Source: Candidatus Omnitrophota bacterium
GTDB lineage: Bacteria; Omnitrophota; Gorgyraeia; Duberdicusellales; 4484-171
Length of the DNA: 7,854 nt
Reading direction: 5' to 3'
Assembly (NCBI GenBank): GCA_014728785.1
Contig: WJKZ01000091.1
Span: 1 to 7,854 of the forward strand
Numbering within the stretch: the first letter of the stretch is position 1; each line of letters starts with the position of its first letter. The notes beneath the pieces are model-generated. The model was not told the origin of the DNA. It saw only the letters and a list, made by a program, of their open reading frames with translations, and did not search any database. Positions 1 through 6,341 of the stretch are shown one piece after another. A program made the position numbers and the translations under genes.

Positions 1-269
1 GCCCGCATTATACTCACCAGGACCTCATCCAGTATATGCTTGTTTCTCCCGGCCGGTAAAGATTTTTTTTTGCCGGGCTCAGCCTTAATCCATCCGTAAT
101 GGATTGTAAAAGTTCTGCATTTTTTTAAGCTTTTTTTCTTCTTCGGCAAGAATATCTTATTAATTATAGATAAAGAACGCCTGCCTGACACCTTTATCAC
201 TCCCAGCGCCGAGGGGGAAGGAAATGTAGCTATAGCAGCGACCGTTTCTCCTAAGTTATAATTTTTCAA
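1..269 (-). CDS. mnmE: tRNA uridine-5-carboxymethylaminomethyl modification GTPase MnmE, N-terminal part (cut by window edge)
   Basis: The 89 visible codons, on the reverse strand, match the MnmE N-terminal folate-binding domain. ETVAAIAT followed by LGVIKVSG corresponds to the family pattern (D/E)TIxAxATPxGxGGxGxxRxSG, and HYGWI ... ILDEVLVSIMRA matches the later HGxI ... DEVLVxxMxAP block. With MnmG, MnmE modifies U34 at the wobble position of certain tRNAs, using a tetrahydrofolate one-carbon donor and GTP. The G domain and C-terminal Cys lie outside the window. I chose a TTG start at 269-267 because AGGAG (284-280) lies 10 bases upstream and the product then starts MKNYNLGETVAAI, close to family length. 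In-frame ATGs at 293 and 287 have no ribosome site. A Lys-rich stretch (PKKKKSLKK) and a basic insert near residues 64-79 are unusual. It is the last visible gene of the probable operon, about 87 bases after folC. Identity is confident; the exact start is less so. Confidence 0.88.
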   Translation of the reverse strand, partial: MKNYNLGETVAAIATFPSPSALGVIKVSGRRSLSIINKIFLPKKKKSLKKCRTFTIHYGWIKAEPGKKKSLPAGRNKHILDEVLVSIMR

Positions 270-279
270 TTTTATTTCT

Positions 280-284
280 CTCCT
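280..284 (-). promoter_or_regulatory. Ribosome binding site deciding the mnmE TTG start
   Basis: Reverse-strand AGGAG stands 10 bases before TTG (269-267) and overlaps the codons that would follow the alternative ATG starts at 293 and 287. Those ATGs have no purine-rich site ahead of them, so this motif is the main reason for preferring TTG. Confidence 0.5.
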
Positions 285-356
285 CATCTTCATCGCCGCT
301 ATAGATTAAAACTTATATTTAGTGTATTTTAGCCTCTTTGGAGGAAAAATCCATAC

Positions 357-1730
357 TTAACTTTTAAGTACAACTCTGCCTGCTGCATATTCCCGGCAAC
401 GACCAAGAATAATTTTTTTTGCTTCGCTTACCAGAAAAAATGAACCGCTTATCAGAATAAGTGAGTCGTTGGTGTATAGCCTGACAGCTTCGGAAATTGC
501 TTTCTCCGGTGAAGGTGCAACAAAGCACCTATGGGGAAATTTCTCTGAAAGAAGGAAAGGGTCATAAGAACGGGGGCTGGAGAAGGATGTAAAAATAAGC
601 TCGGAATATCTTATATTTTTTAACATTTTTGCGGGCAACTTATCTTTGGAACAGGCGAATATAAAAATAACCTTCTTTTCCGGAAAATAAATTTTGAGAT
701 TTTCCCTCAGAGATTTAAATGAAGCCTCATTGTGGGCTATATCCACTATGATTAAGGGATCTTTTTTTAAAATTTCAAATCTCCCCGGGAGGCTGCAGTT
801 TAACGCCCCCGCCCCATAACGGATATTTTTATGGAGGAGGCCAAGATTTTTTAAAACACAGAGCGCCGCCAAAGCACAAGCGGAGTTTTGAATCTGGTTT
901 TTCCCTTTTAATTTTATTTTCATATTAGCCAGCCTTAAACCCCCGAAACTAAAATCAAAATTTGTAAACCGGCGGGTAAGCTTAATACCCGATACAGTAA
1001 AATCTCTGCCTTCAATGTATAAATCGTTGTCTTTCAGCCTGCATTGCCTTTTAATAATCTTTAAGGCCTGCGGCCTCTGGAGCGAACAGACCACAGGCAC
1101 TTTTCTTTTTATTATTCCTGCCTTCTCATAAGCTATCTCCTCAAGCCTGTAGCCTAACTTATCCATATGGTCATAACCCACCGGAGTTATAATGCTTACC
1201 GCCGGTTTCACTATGTTGGTGGCATCCAGTCTTCCCCCCAAACCGGTTTCTAACACTATAAAATCGACTTCTCTCTCCATAAAATATCTCAAAGCCAGAG
1301 CAGTATATACCTCGAAAAAGCTTACTCTTTGTAATAAAGGATTCTCTGTTTTCTTTAATTTGTTCTGCAGATTGAAGGTGATATCCATTACCTCTTTTCT
1401 GGAAATTTTAGACTCCCTAAGCCTCTCCGGTTTCCCGCCTCTTCTCTCGACTATCTTTATCCTTTCTCTGAAATCAAAAAAATGAGGAGAAGTATAGAGA
1501 CCTGTTTTGTATCCGGAGGAAGCCAGTATATAGGCACAAAAATGAGCGGTTGAGCCTTTGCCTTTAGTACCCGCTATATGTATAACCCTGGAATTTTTTA
1601 ATTTTATACCCAGAGATTCAGCCAAGGCGGCCATTCTCTTTAATTTAAAAGAATTGTAACGGAAAGAGGTCAACCTCTCGTAATTTATAAACGACTCCAG
1701 ATAACGCCGCGCTTTTGTGTAACTAATCAT
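357..1730 (-). CDS. folC: Bifunctional folylpolyglutamate synthase / dihydrofolate synthase FolC
   Basis: This is a full-length Mur-ligase-type FolC of 457 residues. It attaches glutamate to dihydropteroate and/or extends the glutamate tail of reduced folates, using ATP in the cytoplasm. The start MISYTKARRYLESFINYE matches the usual family opening. The P-loop GTKGKGST spans residues 54-61; most relatives have Asn where Lys56 stands. Next come TGLYTSPH, the central block VLETGLGGRLDATN, the TPVGYDH block, EEIAYEKAGIIK, and in the C-terminal domain LPGRFEIL, IVDIAHNEAS (family D-G-AHN, here Ile for Gly) and SGSFFLVSE. A short basic insert (VERRGGKPERLRE) follows RERIKI, where relatives usually have a short turn. 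The ATG at 1730 has no clear Shine-Dalgarno sequence. The gene follows purH after 53 bases in the same direction and probably shares its transcript. PurH, just upstream, uses folate. Confidence 0.95.
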   Translation of the reverse strand: MISYTKARRYLESFINYERLTSFRYNSFKLKRMAALAESLGIKLKNSRVIHIAGTKGKGSTAHFCAYILASSGYKTGLYTSPHFFDFRERIKIVERRGGKPERLRESKISRKEVMDITFNLQNKLKKTENPLLQRVSFFEVYTALALRYFMEREVDFIVLETGLGGRLDATNIVKPAVSIITPVGYDHMDKLGYRLEEIAYEKAGIIKRKVPVVCSLQRPQALKIIKRQCRLKDNDLYIEGRDFTVSGIKLTRRFTNFDFSFGGLRLANMKIKLKGKNQIQNSACALAALCVLKNLGLLHKNIRYGAGALNCSLPGRFEILKKDPLIIVDIAHNEASFKSLRENLKIYFPEKKVIFIFACSKDKLPAKMLKNIRYSELIFTSFSSPRSYDPFLLSEKFPHRCFVAPSPEKAISEAVRLYTNDSLILISGSFFLVSEAKKIILGRCREYAAGRVVLKS

Positions 1731-1783
1731 CTAATGAATTTTTTAGGGAATTAATACTAATGATTGAAAGATACGGTAAGGAC

Positions 1784-3298
1784 TCAATGGCGAAAATGAC
1801 GTATACCCGTAAAAACCATACTTATACCGAGCTTGTCACACAATTCTACAATATCCGGGTCCTTAATTGAACCTCCCGGCTGGATAATGGCTCTTACTCC
1901 CTTGCGACATGCTGCTTTTATTGCATCCTCTTTGGGGAAGAAAGCATCTGAGGCCAGTACAGGCAACTTTACTTTTTTATCCATTCCCTTCAAAGCTATC
2001 TTTACTGCACCCACCCTTGAAGGTTGGCCTCCTCCGATACCTAAAATAGAATAATTCTTGGCGATTACAATTGCATTGGATTTAACATGTTTGGCGATTT
2101 TCCAGGCAAAAATAAGGTCTCTAAACTCCCGGGGGGTGGGTTTTTTCCTGGTAACTACCTTAAATTTAGTTTTATCTATCTTATGGATATCTCTCTGCTG
2201 TATCAAATAACCGAAGTTTGTAGATTTCACGTCTTTAAAATTTACCCTTTGAGAAAAATCAGCCTCAATTATTCTCAATTTTTTCCTGGAAGAAAATATC
2301 TTTAAAGATTCTTTAGAATAAGAAGGCGCTACAATACATTCTTTAAAGCCGCTTTTAACTATCTGGCGGGAAGTCTCTTTGTCAACTTTTCTGTTCAAAC
2401 CCACAATTCCCCCGAAACTGGAAAGGGGATCGCAACTATAAGCTTTCCGGTAGGCAGATGATAATTTTTTGTCGATAGCTGCCCCGCAAATGGAAGCATG
2501 TTTCACCACACAGGCAGCTGCCTCGTTAAACTCTTTTACTGTAGAAAAAGCAGTATCCAGGTCCAGAAAATTGTTAAAAGAGAGCTCTTTTCCCTGTAAC
2601 TGCTTATATTTTAAGGTCGGTTTTTCCACGTTTTTATAAAGAGCACCTTTTTGATGGGGATTTTCCCCGTATCTAAGACGCTGGCTTTCTTCTAAATTCC
2701 AGCTGATAATGTTTTTTCCTTTAAAATAATTATATATTGCATTATCGTATTCTTTAGTCAGATAAAATGCCTGCTGAGCCAGAGATTTTAAAGTATCCGC
2801 GGATATAAAACCTTTGTTTTTTTCCAGTTCGGAAAGCACCATTTTGTAGTCTTCCGGCCGGCTTACGCAAGCTACATTTTTAAAATTCTTGGCAGCTGCT
2901 CTCAGCATTGAAGGTCCGCCTATATCTATATATTCTATCATTTCATCCCAGCTCAGGTTCTCTTTAACTTTCTGAGGGAACGGATAAAGATTAACCACCA
3001 CCATATCTATAGGCTGGATGCCGAGTCCGCTTATCTCCTCCATATGCAACGGATGCTTTTTGTTGGCAAGAATACCCCCGAATATCTTCGGGTGAAGTGT
3101 CTTTACTCTCCCGGAAAGAATCTCGGGGAAAGAAGTAAGAGATGCTACCTTCTTCACAGGTATACCGTTTTTTCTCAACAGAGTAGCGGTTTTCCCGGTA
3201 GATATTATCTCTATCTTAAGGGAATTGAGGCTTCTGGCTAAACCGGCTATCCCCTTTTTGTTCCATACGCTTATTAAGGCTTTTCTTATTTTAAGCAT
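1784..3298 (-). CDS. purH: Bifunctional AICAR formyltransferase / IMP cyclohydrolase PurH
   Basis: PurH catalyses the last two steps of de novo purine synthesis: formyl transfer from 10-formyl-THF to AICAR, then ring closure to IMP. At 504 residues it is complete. The N-terminal cyclohydrolase domain shows ALISV (7-11), STGKTATLL (33-41), SGRVKTLHPKIFGGIL (62-77), PIDMVVVNLYPF (96-107) and IDIGGPSMLRAAAKN (124-138). The transformylase domain begins near LRYGENPHQ (208-216) and contains the catalytic Lys266-His267 pair, SSFGGIVGLN, SNAIVIAKN, GIGGGQPSRVGAV, LASDAFFP and the canonical end MVFTGIRHFRH. Odd points: the Pro usual in the KHxxPxG loop is Ile270 (KHASICG), and GxGQxSRV has Pro after Gln. 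The catalytic pair is intact, so I expect an active enzyme. The ATG lies 9 bases after the DUF933 gene, with only an A-rich spacer and no Shine-Dalgarno sequence, which suggests coupled translation. Confidence 0.97.
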   Translation of the reverse strand: MLKIRKALISVWNKKGIAGLARSLNSLKIEIISTGKTATLLRKNGIPVKKVASLTSFPEILSGRVKTLHPKIFGGILANKKHPLHMEEISGLGIQPIDMVVVNLYPFPQKVKENLSWDEMIEYIDIGGPSMLRAAAKNFKNVACVSRPEDYKMVLSELEKNKGFISADTLKSLAQQAFYLTKEYDNAIYNYFKGKNIISWNLEESQRLRYGENPHQKGALYKNVEKPTLKYKQLQGKELSFNNFLDLDTAFSTVKEFNEAAACVVKHASICGAAIDKKLSSAYRKAYSCDPLSSFGGIVGLNRKVDKETSRQIVKSGFKECIVAPSYSKESLKIFSSRKKLRIIEADFSQRVNFKDVKSTNFGYLIQQRDIHKIDKTKFKVVTRKKPTPREFRDLIFAWKIAKHVKSNAIVIAKNYSILGIGGGQPSRVGAVKIALKGMDKKVKLPVLASDAFFPKEDAIKAACRKGVRAIIQPGGSIKDPDIVELCDKLGISMVFTGIRHFRH

Positions 3299-3307
3299 TT
3301 TTTTATG

Positions 3308-3997
3308 TTATACACTGAATTTTATCTCTATTACGTCGCCTTCCTCTACTGTATAGCTTTTGTCCACCGACTTCACAAAACCTCTCATCCTGGCTTCAGC
3401 CAGGTTAAAAAAAGAATCCAGGTTTTTACACTTAAATACTTCCCCCCGGATAAAACCCCTTCTTAAATCACTGTGGATTTTTCCGGCCGCATCCAGAATA
3501 GTCAAGCCTCTCTTCAGGCTCCAGATTTTTACTTCTTTTTTTCCTACCGTATAAAACAAAATTACTCCTGCTTTAAAAAGCAGTGTCTCGATTATCTTCT
3601 CCGGGAGGCCGGCATCTTCGATTTCTACAGCCGGCTTAAAAGTTAAAAGCTGCAGCTGTTTCAAAAATATTATCCTATCTTCTTCAAAGTCGCAATCGCA
3701 TAAGAATTTCTCTTCTTCCAGCTTTTTCCGTGCCGATTCCAGGGCTTCCTGTTCTTCGCGGCTTTCTGCCCGCAAGATGCGTTTCTCTACCCTGTCAAGG
3801 TCATTTAAGACAAGGTCCAGCTTCTTCTCAGGGTTAAATACCACAGCTTCCGTTTTTTCCGGCTCCTGGTTCGTGAATTCTACGGTATAAGGTGTCTTTT
3901 TGGCCGGGGAAAATTTATCCAACAGCTTTTTAAAACACTCCGTCTCGTATTTATATTTACCGGCCTCTAAATCCAAACCTAAATTATATACTTTCAT
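3308..3997 (-). CDS. YchF/OLA1-related DUF933 (TGS-type) protein lacking the GTPase domain
   Basis: This protein of 229 residues aligns with the C-terminal half of the universal ribosome-binding ATPase YchF (OLA1) but has no nucleotide-binding core. Residues 1-40 look like a remnant of the YchF N-terminus: GLDLEAGKYKY stands where GLPNVGKSTLF would be, followed by LLDKFSPAKKTPYTVEF, resembling the (R)LDKLxxxxxPKKxxPAxIEF segment. The DxAGL switch and NKxD motifs are absent. Residues 60-122 form a charged helical hairpin (DLVLNDLDRVEKRI ... FLKQLQLLTFKPAVEI) like the YchF coiled-coil insert. Residues 145-229 match the DUF933/TGS end: FYTVGKKEVKIWSLKRG, AAGKIHSDLRRGFIRGEV, and a DGDVIxFxFxV-like tail. 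TGS-type domains are often found in RNA- or ribosome-associated proteins; the function here is unknown. I prefer ATG at 3997. A TTG at 4012, abutting the EF-G-like stop, would add five residues. Placement between an EF-G paralogue and purH suggests a translation role. Confidence 0.85.
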   Translation of the reverse strand: MKVYNLGLDLEAGKYKYETECFKKLLDKFSPAKKTPYTVEFTNQEPEKTEAVVFNPEKKLDLVLNDLDRVEKRILRAESREEQEALESARKKLEEEKFLCDCDFEEDRIIFLKQLQLLTFKPAVEIEDAGLPEKIIETLLFKAGVILFYTVGKKEVKIWSLKRGLTILDAAGKIHSDLRRGFIRGEVFKCKNLDSFFNLAEARMRGFVKSVDKSYTVEEGDVIEIKFSV

Positions 3998-4012
3998 ATT
4001 AAACAGAGGCAA

Positions 4013-6016
4013 TCAGGTGTGTGCTTCCCTGGCCTTCTTATTCTGTTCTACTATACCCTGAGTTATTCGGGAAGGAACCACATCATAATGTGAAAAGCTC
4101 ATAGTATAAGTGCCTCTCCCGCCGGTTACCGAACGTAGATCTGAGGCATATTTAAACATCTCTGAGAGAGGGACTTTGGCTTTTACTACTTCATTTTTAC
4201 CTCTGGCCTCCATCCCTAAAACCTTCCCTCTTTTACTATTGATATCTCCGGTAATCTGCCCCATAAAATCCTCGGGGACAACTATTTCAACATTCATAAT
4301 GGGCTCAAGCAATAAAGTTCCTCCCTGCTCAAAGCCTTTCTTCAAAGCCATAGAAGCAGCTATCTGAAAAGCCATGTCCGAGGAATCAACCGGATGGTAA
4401 GAACCGTCAAAAAGTACTACTCTTATGTCAGTTATGGGAAATCCGGCCAAAAATCCCTCTTTCATAGAGTTCTTTATGCCTTTTTCTACAGAAGGAATAA
4501 AATTACGCGGTATGGCTCCTCCTACTATCTTATTAACAAATTCAAATTCTTTCCCCCTCTCTAAGGGTTCTATTTCTATAGACACATCTCCGTATTGGCC
4601 CCTGCCCCCGGTTTGTTTCTTGTATTTATGGGAGATCTTAACCGTTTTGGCCAGCGTCTCAAGATATGGAACTTTAGGTGTGCCCAGCTCAACATTGGCC
4701 TGGTATTTACGTTTCATTCTTTCTATAATCACATTTATATGTAATTCCCCCATCCCCGAAATTATCAATTCTTTTGTCTGAGCATCACGGGAAACATTAC
4801 AGGTAGGATCTTCGCTGGTCAGCCGGGATAGAGCCGAAGATATCTTATCTTCGTCCTGGCGGGTTTTGGGCTTAACTGAAGCCGAATAAGCAGGGGTGGG
4901 AAAAGACAAAGGTTCCATCTCTAAATTTTCGGAACCTTCACTTAAAGTATCTCCTGTACGGGTATCTTTCAATTTAGCTACAGCTGCTATATCTCCGGCG
5001 CATACTGCTTCACAATTAATTTCCTGCTTACCCTGCAGCATATATAAGTGGCCGAACTTTTCTTTGGTTTCTTTTGAACAGTTAAAAAATGTACTGTTGG
5101 CATTCAAGGTGCCGGAAAAAACCCTGAATATAGTAAGCTGGCCTACAAATGGGTCTATCATATTTTTGAAAACCTGTGCCCTGAAAGGGGAATCAACTTT
5201 AGGCTCTATGATTATCTCTTTTCCTTCTTTATCCTTAGCCTTCCTCGGCAAAGCGCCTGCAACCGAAGGCATTAATTCTTCTATTAAATCTATCAGGAGT
5301 TCAGTGCCTATCTCCTCAGATGCAATACCGCCTACCACAGGGAAAATTTGAGAATTTATTATCGCTTTCTTAAAGGCCTTCTTTAAATCTTCCTCCGAAA
5401 GAGACCCCTCCTCAAGATATTTTTCCAGCAAAGCATCATCACTTTCGGCAACGGTCTCGGATATCTCATTATAAAAAGAAGGATCTTTGTCTTTGTTTTG
5501 CAGAGAATTAAAAACATCTCTCCCCTCTATGATTGCCATACTTACTGCCTTTTTGGTAAGAGATTGCCGGATATCCTCAAGAGTTTTCTTGTAGTCTGTA
5601 TTTTCCTTGTCCAGCTTGTTTATAAAAAAAACACAGGGTATGTTCTCTTTTCTTAAAATACTCCAGGCCTTCTCGGCCCCTACTCCTACACCCTCTAAAG
5701 CATCAATAACCAGTACTGCAAAATCAGCGGCTCTTGCGGCTGAAACAACCTCGCCTATAAAATCTAAATAGCCGGGAGTATCTATAAACTGAAACGAGTG
5801 TTTTTTATGCTCGGCTCCTAATACAGACAGGTTGATGGAGCTTTTTCTCTCCTTCTCGTCGTCCTCGTAATCACTGACCGAGGTATTGTCGTTTACGCTC
5901 CCCAACCGATTCGTCGCTCCGCATTTAAAAAGAATGGATTCTGCTAAGGAAGTTTTACCTGATTGAGCATTACCGCATATAAAAAATGTCCTTTTTTTAG
6001 TTAAATCGCTATTCAT
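4013..6016 (-). CDS. Elongation factor G-like translational GTPase (EF-G paralogue)
   Basis: At 667 residues this has the full EF-G five-domain plan but belongs to the shorter EF-G-like branch rather than canonical FusA. The P-loop GNAQSGKT is at 15-22 (canonical EF-G has GHxDxGKT). Switch I reads ERKSSI (56-61) instead of ERGITI. G3 is DTPGYLDF (79-86), with Tyr83 at the catalytic His position. G4 is NKLD (133-136). Domain II carries DPFVGQLTIFRVFSGTL and AGDIAAVAKLKDTRTGDTL; domain III carries SGMGELHINVIIERMKRKY. Domain IV keeps the GGRGQYGDV loop and the SYHPVDSSDMAF tip with its His. Domain V has LLEPIMNVEI, MGQITGDINSKRGKVLGME and PLSEMFKYASDLRS. The ATG is preceded by GAGGGGG at 8 bases. 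It heads the probable operon, directly before the DUF933 gene. The domain IV tip suggests ribosomal A-site entry; whether it drives translocation, ribosome release or another step cannot be told from sequence. I withhold a symbol because it is not clearly the main fusA. Confidence 0.93.
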   Translation of the reverse strand: MNSDLTKKRTFFICGNAQSGKTSLAESILFKCGATNRLGSVNDNTSVSDYEDDEKERKSSINLSVLGAEHKKHSFQFIDTPGYLDFIGEVVSAARAADFAVLVIDALEGVGVGAEKAWSILRKENIPCVFFINKLDKENTDYKKTLEDIRQSLTKKAVSMAIIEGRDVFNSLQNKDKDPSFYNEISETVAESDDALLEKYLEEGSLSEEDLKKAFKKAIINSQIFPVVGGIASEEIGTELLIDLIEELMPSVAGALPRKAKDKEGKEIIIEPKVDSPFRAQVFKNMIDPFVGQLTIFRVFSGTLNANSTFFNCSKETKEKFGHLYMLQGKQEINCEAVCAGDIAAVAKLKDTRTGDTLSEGSENLEMEPLSFPTPAYSASVKPKTRQDEDKISSALSRLTSEDPTCNVSRDAQTKELIISGMGELHINVIIERMKRKYQANVELGTPKVPYLETLAKTVKISHKYKKQTGGRGQYGDVSIEIEPLERGKEFEFVNKIVGGAIPRNFIPSVEKGIKNSMKEGFLAGFPITDIRVVLFDGSYHPVDSSDMAFQIAASMALKKGFEQGGTLLLEPIMNVEIVVPEDFMGQITGDINSKRGKVLGMEARGKNEVVKAKVPLSEMFKYASDLRSVTGGRGTYTMSFSHYDVVPSRITQGIVEQNKKAREAHT

Positions 6017-6024
6017 TATAATTA

Positions 6025-6031
6025 CCCCCTC
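6025..6031 (-). promoter_or_regulatory. Ribosome binding site of the EF-G-like gene
   Basis: Reverse-strand GAGGGGG lies 8 bases before the ATG at 6016. It is the clearest Shine-Dalgarno-like sequence in the window and contrasts with purH, folC and queA, which have none. Confidence 0.65.
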
Positions 6032-6046
6032 ATAAAATCTGGTTTG

Positions 6047-6060
6047 AAAACCCGGGTTTT
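6047..6060. repeat. 14-base perfect palindrome in the operon leader
   Basis: AAAACCCGGGTTTT reads the same on both strands. It lies between the predicted transcription start and the EF-G-like ribosome site (16 bases from the latter). It could be a dimeric-repressor operator or part of a leader structure: GGTT and AACC just downstream can form a small 4-base-pair stem. It could also be chance in AT-rich sequence. A second CCCGGG core lies at 6245-6250, in a less symmetrical context. Confidence 0.4.
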
Positions 6061-6073
6061 AAAAATGCAATGT

Positions 6074-6109
6074 ACCTTAATCTCTATCTGAGCAGGTGCA
6101 GATAAAGGT
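6074..6109 (-). promoter_or_regulatory. Inverted-repeat structure at the start of the operon leader
   Basis: On the reverse strand TATCTG (6104-6099) and CAGATA (6090-6085) are perfect complements around an 8-base loop. Outside them ACCTT (6109-6105) can pair with AAGGT (6078-6074) across a 6-base bulge. The inner hairpin would sit at the extreme 5' end of the predicted transcript. The outer arm lies partly upstream of the predicted start site, so only the inner stem is likely in the RNA. There is no match to a riboswitch class that I recognise; a stabilising 5' stem or an operator are both possible. Confidence 0.35.
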
Positions 6110-6110
6110 T

Positions 6111-6139
6111 ATTATATTAAAAATAACCCCTTTAGTCAA
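6111..6139 (-). promoter_or_regulatory. Sigma70-type promoter for the EF-G-like/DUF933/purH/folC/mnmE operon
   Basis: On the reverse strand a -35 box TTGACT (6139-6134) and a perfect -10 box TATAAT (6116-6111) are separated by exactly 17 bases. Transcription should start near 6105-6103, giving a leader of about 87 bases. No other promoter of this quality was seen between here and the left edge, so it probably drives all five downstream minus-strand genes. Boxes and spacing are seen directly; activity is inferred. Confidence 0.8.
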
Positions 6140-6341
6140 TGTGAAGGGCCGGTTTTTTATTTATATATAAAGTACTTATATTCAATGACTTACATATAAT
6201 AATACACTCTCATAACCTGCATCTCATACCCCCTCTCTTTAAAGCCCGGGATTAAAAGCAGCGGTGGTTAAACGTAAGACCGGCCTTTCTGCCTGATTAA
6301 CAGAACTTCTAAACGTATGGTTCTATCCGGCAAAATAAACA

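Larger units (their letters stand above)
6017..6341. other. 325-base intergenic region between queA and the EF-G-like operon
   Basis: No protein gene is supportable here on either strand. Reading in the minus direction from the queA stop, it holds a GC-richer stretch with GGCCGGT (6285-6279) and a CCCGGG site (6250-6245), then a very AT-rich stretch (about 6200-6155), the partner ACCGGCC (6153-6147), the operon promoter (6139-6111) and a leader of about 87 bases ending at the EF-G-like ATG. A direct repeat TACGTTTA (reverse strand) occurs near 6316 and 6273. I found no hairpin with a U-tract that would serve as a queA terminator. Confidence 0.6.

Noticed and set aside
333..344. CCTC-TTTG-GAGG hairpin between folC and mnmE, considered as a terminator
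   Set aside because: The stem is only 4 base pairs, and on the minus strand it is followed by CTAAAATAC rather than a U-tract.
2854..2861. CCGGCCGG shared between purH and the mnmE insert, considered as a dispersed repeat
   Set aside because: In purH it encodes part of the conserved VSRPED segment, and the flanks differ from those at 49-56. An 8-base match alone is not a repeat family.
3998..4012. TTG at 4012 as the start of the DUF933 protein
   Set aside because: It is possible and would abut the EF-G-like stop, but similarity to the YchF N-terminus begins at the Met encoded at 3997. I kept the ATG and note the alternative.
4896..5351. Plus-strand open frames of 85-151 codons opposite the EF-G-like gene (4110-4367, 4425-4781, 4896-5351)
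   Set aside because: They are antisense shadows of a well-conserved coding frame and have no recognisable protein features.
6141..6160. GGGCCGGTTTTTT on the plus strand, considered as a rho-independent terminator
   Set aside because: No upstream arm pairs locally with GGGCCGG, and no plus-strand gene precedes it. Its only partner is 125 bases away.
6190..6222. Tiny minus-strand frame (MQVMRVYYYM) with a GAGGGGG-like site ahead of it
   Set aside because: It has ten codons, no conserved feature, and lies upstream of the operon promoter. Chance is the simpler explanation.
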